Origin: Phycisphaeraceae bacterium
GTDB taxonomy: Bacteria; Planctomycetota; Phycisphaerae; Phycisphaerales; Phycisphaeraceae
Direction: 5' to 3'
DNA length: 7,364 nt
Assembly (NCBI GenBank): GCA_007119405.1
Contig: SKPT01000464.1
Coordinates: 1-7,364, forward strand
The notes beneath the pieces are model-generated. The model was not told the DNA's origin. It saw only the letters and a list, made by a program, of their open reading frames with translations, and searched no databases. Shown piece after piece: positions 6,089-7,364 of the stretch. Numbering within the stretch: the first letter of the stretch is position 1; every line of letters starts with the position of its first letter. A program made the translations under genes and the position numbers.

Positions 6089-6096
6089 CCCCTCCC
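6089..6096 (-). promoter_or_regulatory. Ribosome binding site GGGAGGGG directly after the terminator T-run
   Basis: The site lies very close to the ATG at 6086 and only two bases after the T-run of the hairpin at 6099-6131. It supports the 6086 start, although the spacing is short. Confidence 0.5.
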
Positions 6097-6098
6097 AC

Positions 6099-6131
6099 AA
6101 AAACCCCGCGACAGGTTGCCCCGTCGCAGGG
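6099..6131 (-). terminator. Strong intrinsic terminator with GCAA tetraloop
   Basis: In the minus-strand transcript bases 6131 to 6104 form a 12-pair stem (two G-U wobbles) closed by a GCAA tetraloop, followed by five T (6103-6099). It begins 16 bases after the PEP-CTERM gene stop. It should end that transcript, yet it lies only 12 bases before the next gene's start codon, leaving no room for a promoter between them. Confidence 0.8.
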
Positions 6132-6147
6132 CGGATAAATGGCAAGC

Positions 6148-7221
6148 TCAACCACCGCCGCGACGACGCAACATCACGAGACCCGCAGCCGCCACGATCA
6201 TCGCCGCGCTCGTCGGCTCGGGGATGACCGTGTAGGTCAGCCGATACGCCTGCGCATCCGCCTCATGCACCGCGTACGCCAGCTCATGCCGCGACGCGTC
6301 GTACGCCAGCGCATCGAACGGCGTGCGCTCGTAATCCCACAGGCCCAGGTCCGCGATATCGCCGCGGAACGCCCCGCCCTGGCCCGTCAGCGGGTCGAAG
6401 TACCCGATGCCGGTGGTCGTGTTGAAAAAGATCACCCCGTCGCGGTCGACGATCAGGCTGCTCGCCCCATTGACGTCCTCCAGCTCGCCGATCAGCTCCA
6501 CCTCCGGCCCATCGCTGCCGGCCTCGAACGCCTCCAGCTCCGCCGCCGCGACGCGGAAGAACCGATTCGTCCCCAGCGGCGTGCCGTCGCCGCGCGACGC
6601 GAACGTCGCGACGATCAGATCGCCCTCGCCGCCGAACGCCATCGGCCCGCTGAAGTCGCCCTCCGCCGGGTCGAACGCGAACGTCCGCTCGTCGTCGGGC
6701 CCCACGTGGTACACCCGCGTAAAGCTCGTCGGCGCCACCCAGTCCGGGTCGGCCCACATGGCGTAGAAGTGCCCCCCGCCCGCGCCCGCCAGCGAGTAGA
6801 TGTTCTCGTCATCCAACGCCGGCACCGGCTGCGCCGTCCCGGCCGTCAGATCCACCCGCAGCACACCCCTGGACAACCCCATCGACACCATCGCCTGGCC
6901 GTTGGGGGTTGTCGCGAAGCCCCCCTCGAACCAGCGCCGCTCGCCGGGGAACGCGTCCTCCAGCCCCGTCACGCGCGGCTCGAACCCGATCGCGTCGCGG
7001 TCCGCGTCGTCCACGAGGTAGATCGAGTTGCCCGTGTGCAGGTAGAGCTCCCCGGCGGCGTACCCCAGCGCGTAGCTGTTGCCCCACGGCGCCGTCCCGT
7101 CCGTCGCCGGGAGCACCCCCGCCTGGGCCGACCCCGCCACGACCATCGACCCTGCCACGACCATCGCCGCCGCCGCCGCCACCACGACGCCAAATCGAAA
7201 ACCAACATCGCGACGATTCAT
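6148..7221 (-). CDS. Secreted PEP-CTERM sorting-domain protein
   Basis: The 357-residue protein begins with a signal peptide (basic NRR, then Ala/Val-rich to residue 34, likely cut after AQA). It ends with a PEP-CTERM sorting signal: PEP at 334-336, a hydrophobic segment at about 338-351, then RRR (352-354). In known systems an exosortase processes such tails and the protein is moved to the cell surface or extracellular matrix. The body has repeated short beta-rich stretches (IYLVDD, FYAMW, LIVATF, VIFFNTTTGIGYFDP, ELAYAVHE), which may form a beta-propeller-like fold; that is an inference. I recognise no catalytic motif. The ATG has GGGAG seven bases upstream (7229-7233). The exosortase gene is not in this window. 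An 18-base duplication lies within the signal peptide. Confidence 0.88.
   Translation of the reverse strand: MNRRDVGFRFGVVVAAAAAMVVAGSMVVAGSAQAGVLPATDGTAPWGNSYALGYAAGELYLHTGNSIYLVDDADRDAIGFEPRVTGLEDAFPGERRWFEGGFATTPNGQAMVSMGLSRGVLRVDLTAGTAQPVPALDDENIYSLAGAGGGHFYAMWADPDWVAPTSFTRVYHVGPDDERTFAFDPAEGDFSGPMAFGGEGDLIVATFASRGDGTPLGTNRFFRVAAAELEAFEAGSDGPEVELIGELEDVNGASSLIVDRDGVIFFNTTTGIGYFDPLTGQGGAFRGDIADLGLWDYERTPFDALAYDASRHELAYAVHEADAQAYRLTYTVIPEPTSAAMIVAAAGLVMLRRRGGG
7129..7164 (-). repeat. 18-base tandem duplication in signal peptide coding region
   Basis: Copies 7129-7146 and 7147-7164 differ at a single base (7135 versus 7153). They encode MVVAGS twice (residues 20-31), lengthening the hydrophobic part of the PEP-CTERM protein's signal peptide without changing frame. 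Confidence 0.85.
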
Positions 7222-7364
7222 GCTTCTTCTCCCGGCCCTGATGCGCGCAGAGCCAATTCCCTCGAGTAACGCTTGTCCACGTCCTCGCGGCAGACCCAGG
7301 AGAAGGCTTGTCGGATCCTGGCCGAGGGGGCGCCAGACCGGCCCACTGCCCGGGCGTCCTGTAA
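7218..7364 (-). CDS. Possible C-terminal fragment of an unidentified gene
   Basis: The frame is open from the window edge for 48 codons and stops with TGA overlapping the next ATG (ATGA overlap), an arrangement typical of co-transcribed genes. About 70% of third positions are G or C, lower than expected for a confident gene here. The product is rich in Arg and Ala (for example RIRQAFSWVCREDVDKRY) and I cannot assign it to a family. Open frames of this length arise easily by chance in high-GC DNA, so it may not be real. Confidence 0.25.
   Translation of the reverse strand, partial: LQDARAVGRSGAPSARIRQAFSWVCREDVDKRYSRELALRASGPGEEA

Noticed and set aside
5001..6227. 408-codon open frame on the plus strand through the repeats and prepilin-like gene
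   Set aside because: It starts inside the palindromic repeat and runs antisense to a well-supported prepilin-like gene; the product is low-complexity and Arg-rich.
6139..7269. 376-codon open frame on the plus strand opposite the PEP-CTERM gene
   Set aside because: The minus-strand gene has a signal peptide and a complete sorting tail. The plus-strand product is Arg-rich without recognisable features.

Overview
The window looks like chromosomal DNA of a high-GC planctomycete, probably of the Phycisphaerae type. This is inferred from content only: a PEP-CTERM surface protein, an NxxGxxxF tandem-repeat surface protein, four prepilin-like proteins with a C-terminal H-Xn-DG motif, a glycoside hydrolase family 2 enzyme, and clustered palindromic intergenic repeats. 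All genes I can support lie on the minus strand, so transcription runs from high to low coordinates. I see no tRNA, rRNA, CRISPR array, transposase, phage gene or defence gene.

Layout in transcription order. From 7364 to 7218 an open frame that I cannot identify ends by overlapping the next start codon. At 7221-6148 is a secreted PEP-CTERM protein. A strong intrinsic terminator (6131-6099) follows and sits directly against the ribosome binding site of a prepilin-like gene (6086-5244). The gene-free stretch 5243-4829 is packed with nested palindromes of three types that share a GTGCCAC edge motif. GH2 (4828-3017) comes next, with both catalytic glutamates in place, followed by a candidate terminator (2981-2952) and a candidate promoter (2948-2920). 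The last unit is a probable four-gene operon. It has three tandem paralogous prepilin-like genes of exactly 270 codons each (2810-1998, 1982-1170, 1154-342), repeating at an exact 828-base period, then the start of an NxxGxxxF-type secreted protein (313-1, cut by the window edge).

How the genes might work together. The GH2 enzyme has no signal peptide and should act inside the cell on a beta-linked glycoside. Most of the other products are predicted to be exported or surface-attached: by prepilin peptidase and a type II secretion/type IV pilus-like route for the prepilin-like proteins, and by an exosortase for the PEP-CTERM protein. A cell-surface glycan or polysaccharide-uptake role is possible but is only an inference from proximity. 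The most unusual item is the triplicated prepilin-like gene, whose ends are nearly fixed and whose middle has diverged. The repeat cluster upstream of GH2 and the terminator abutting the start of gene 6086-5244 also deserve a second look.
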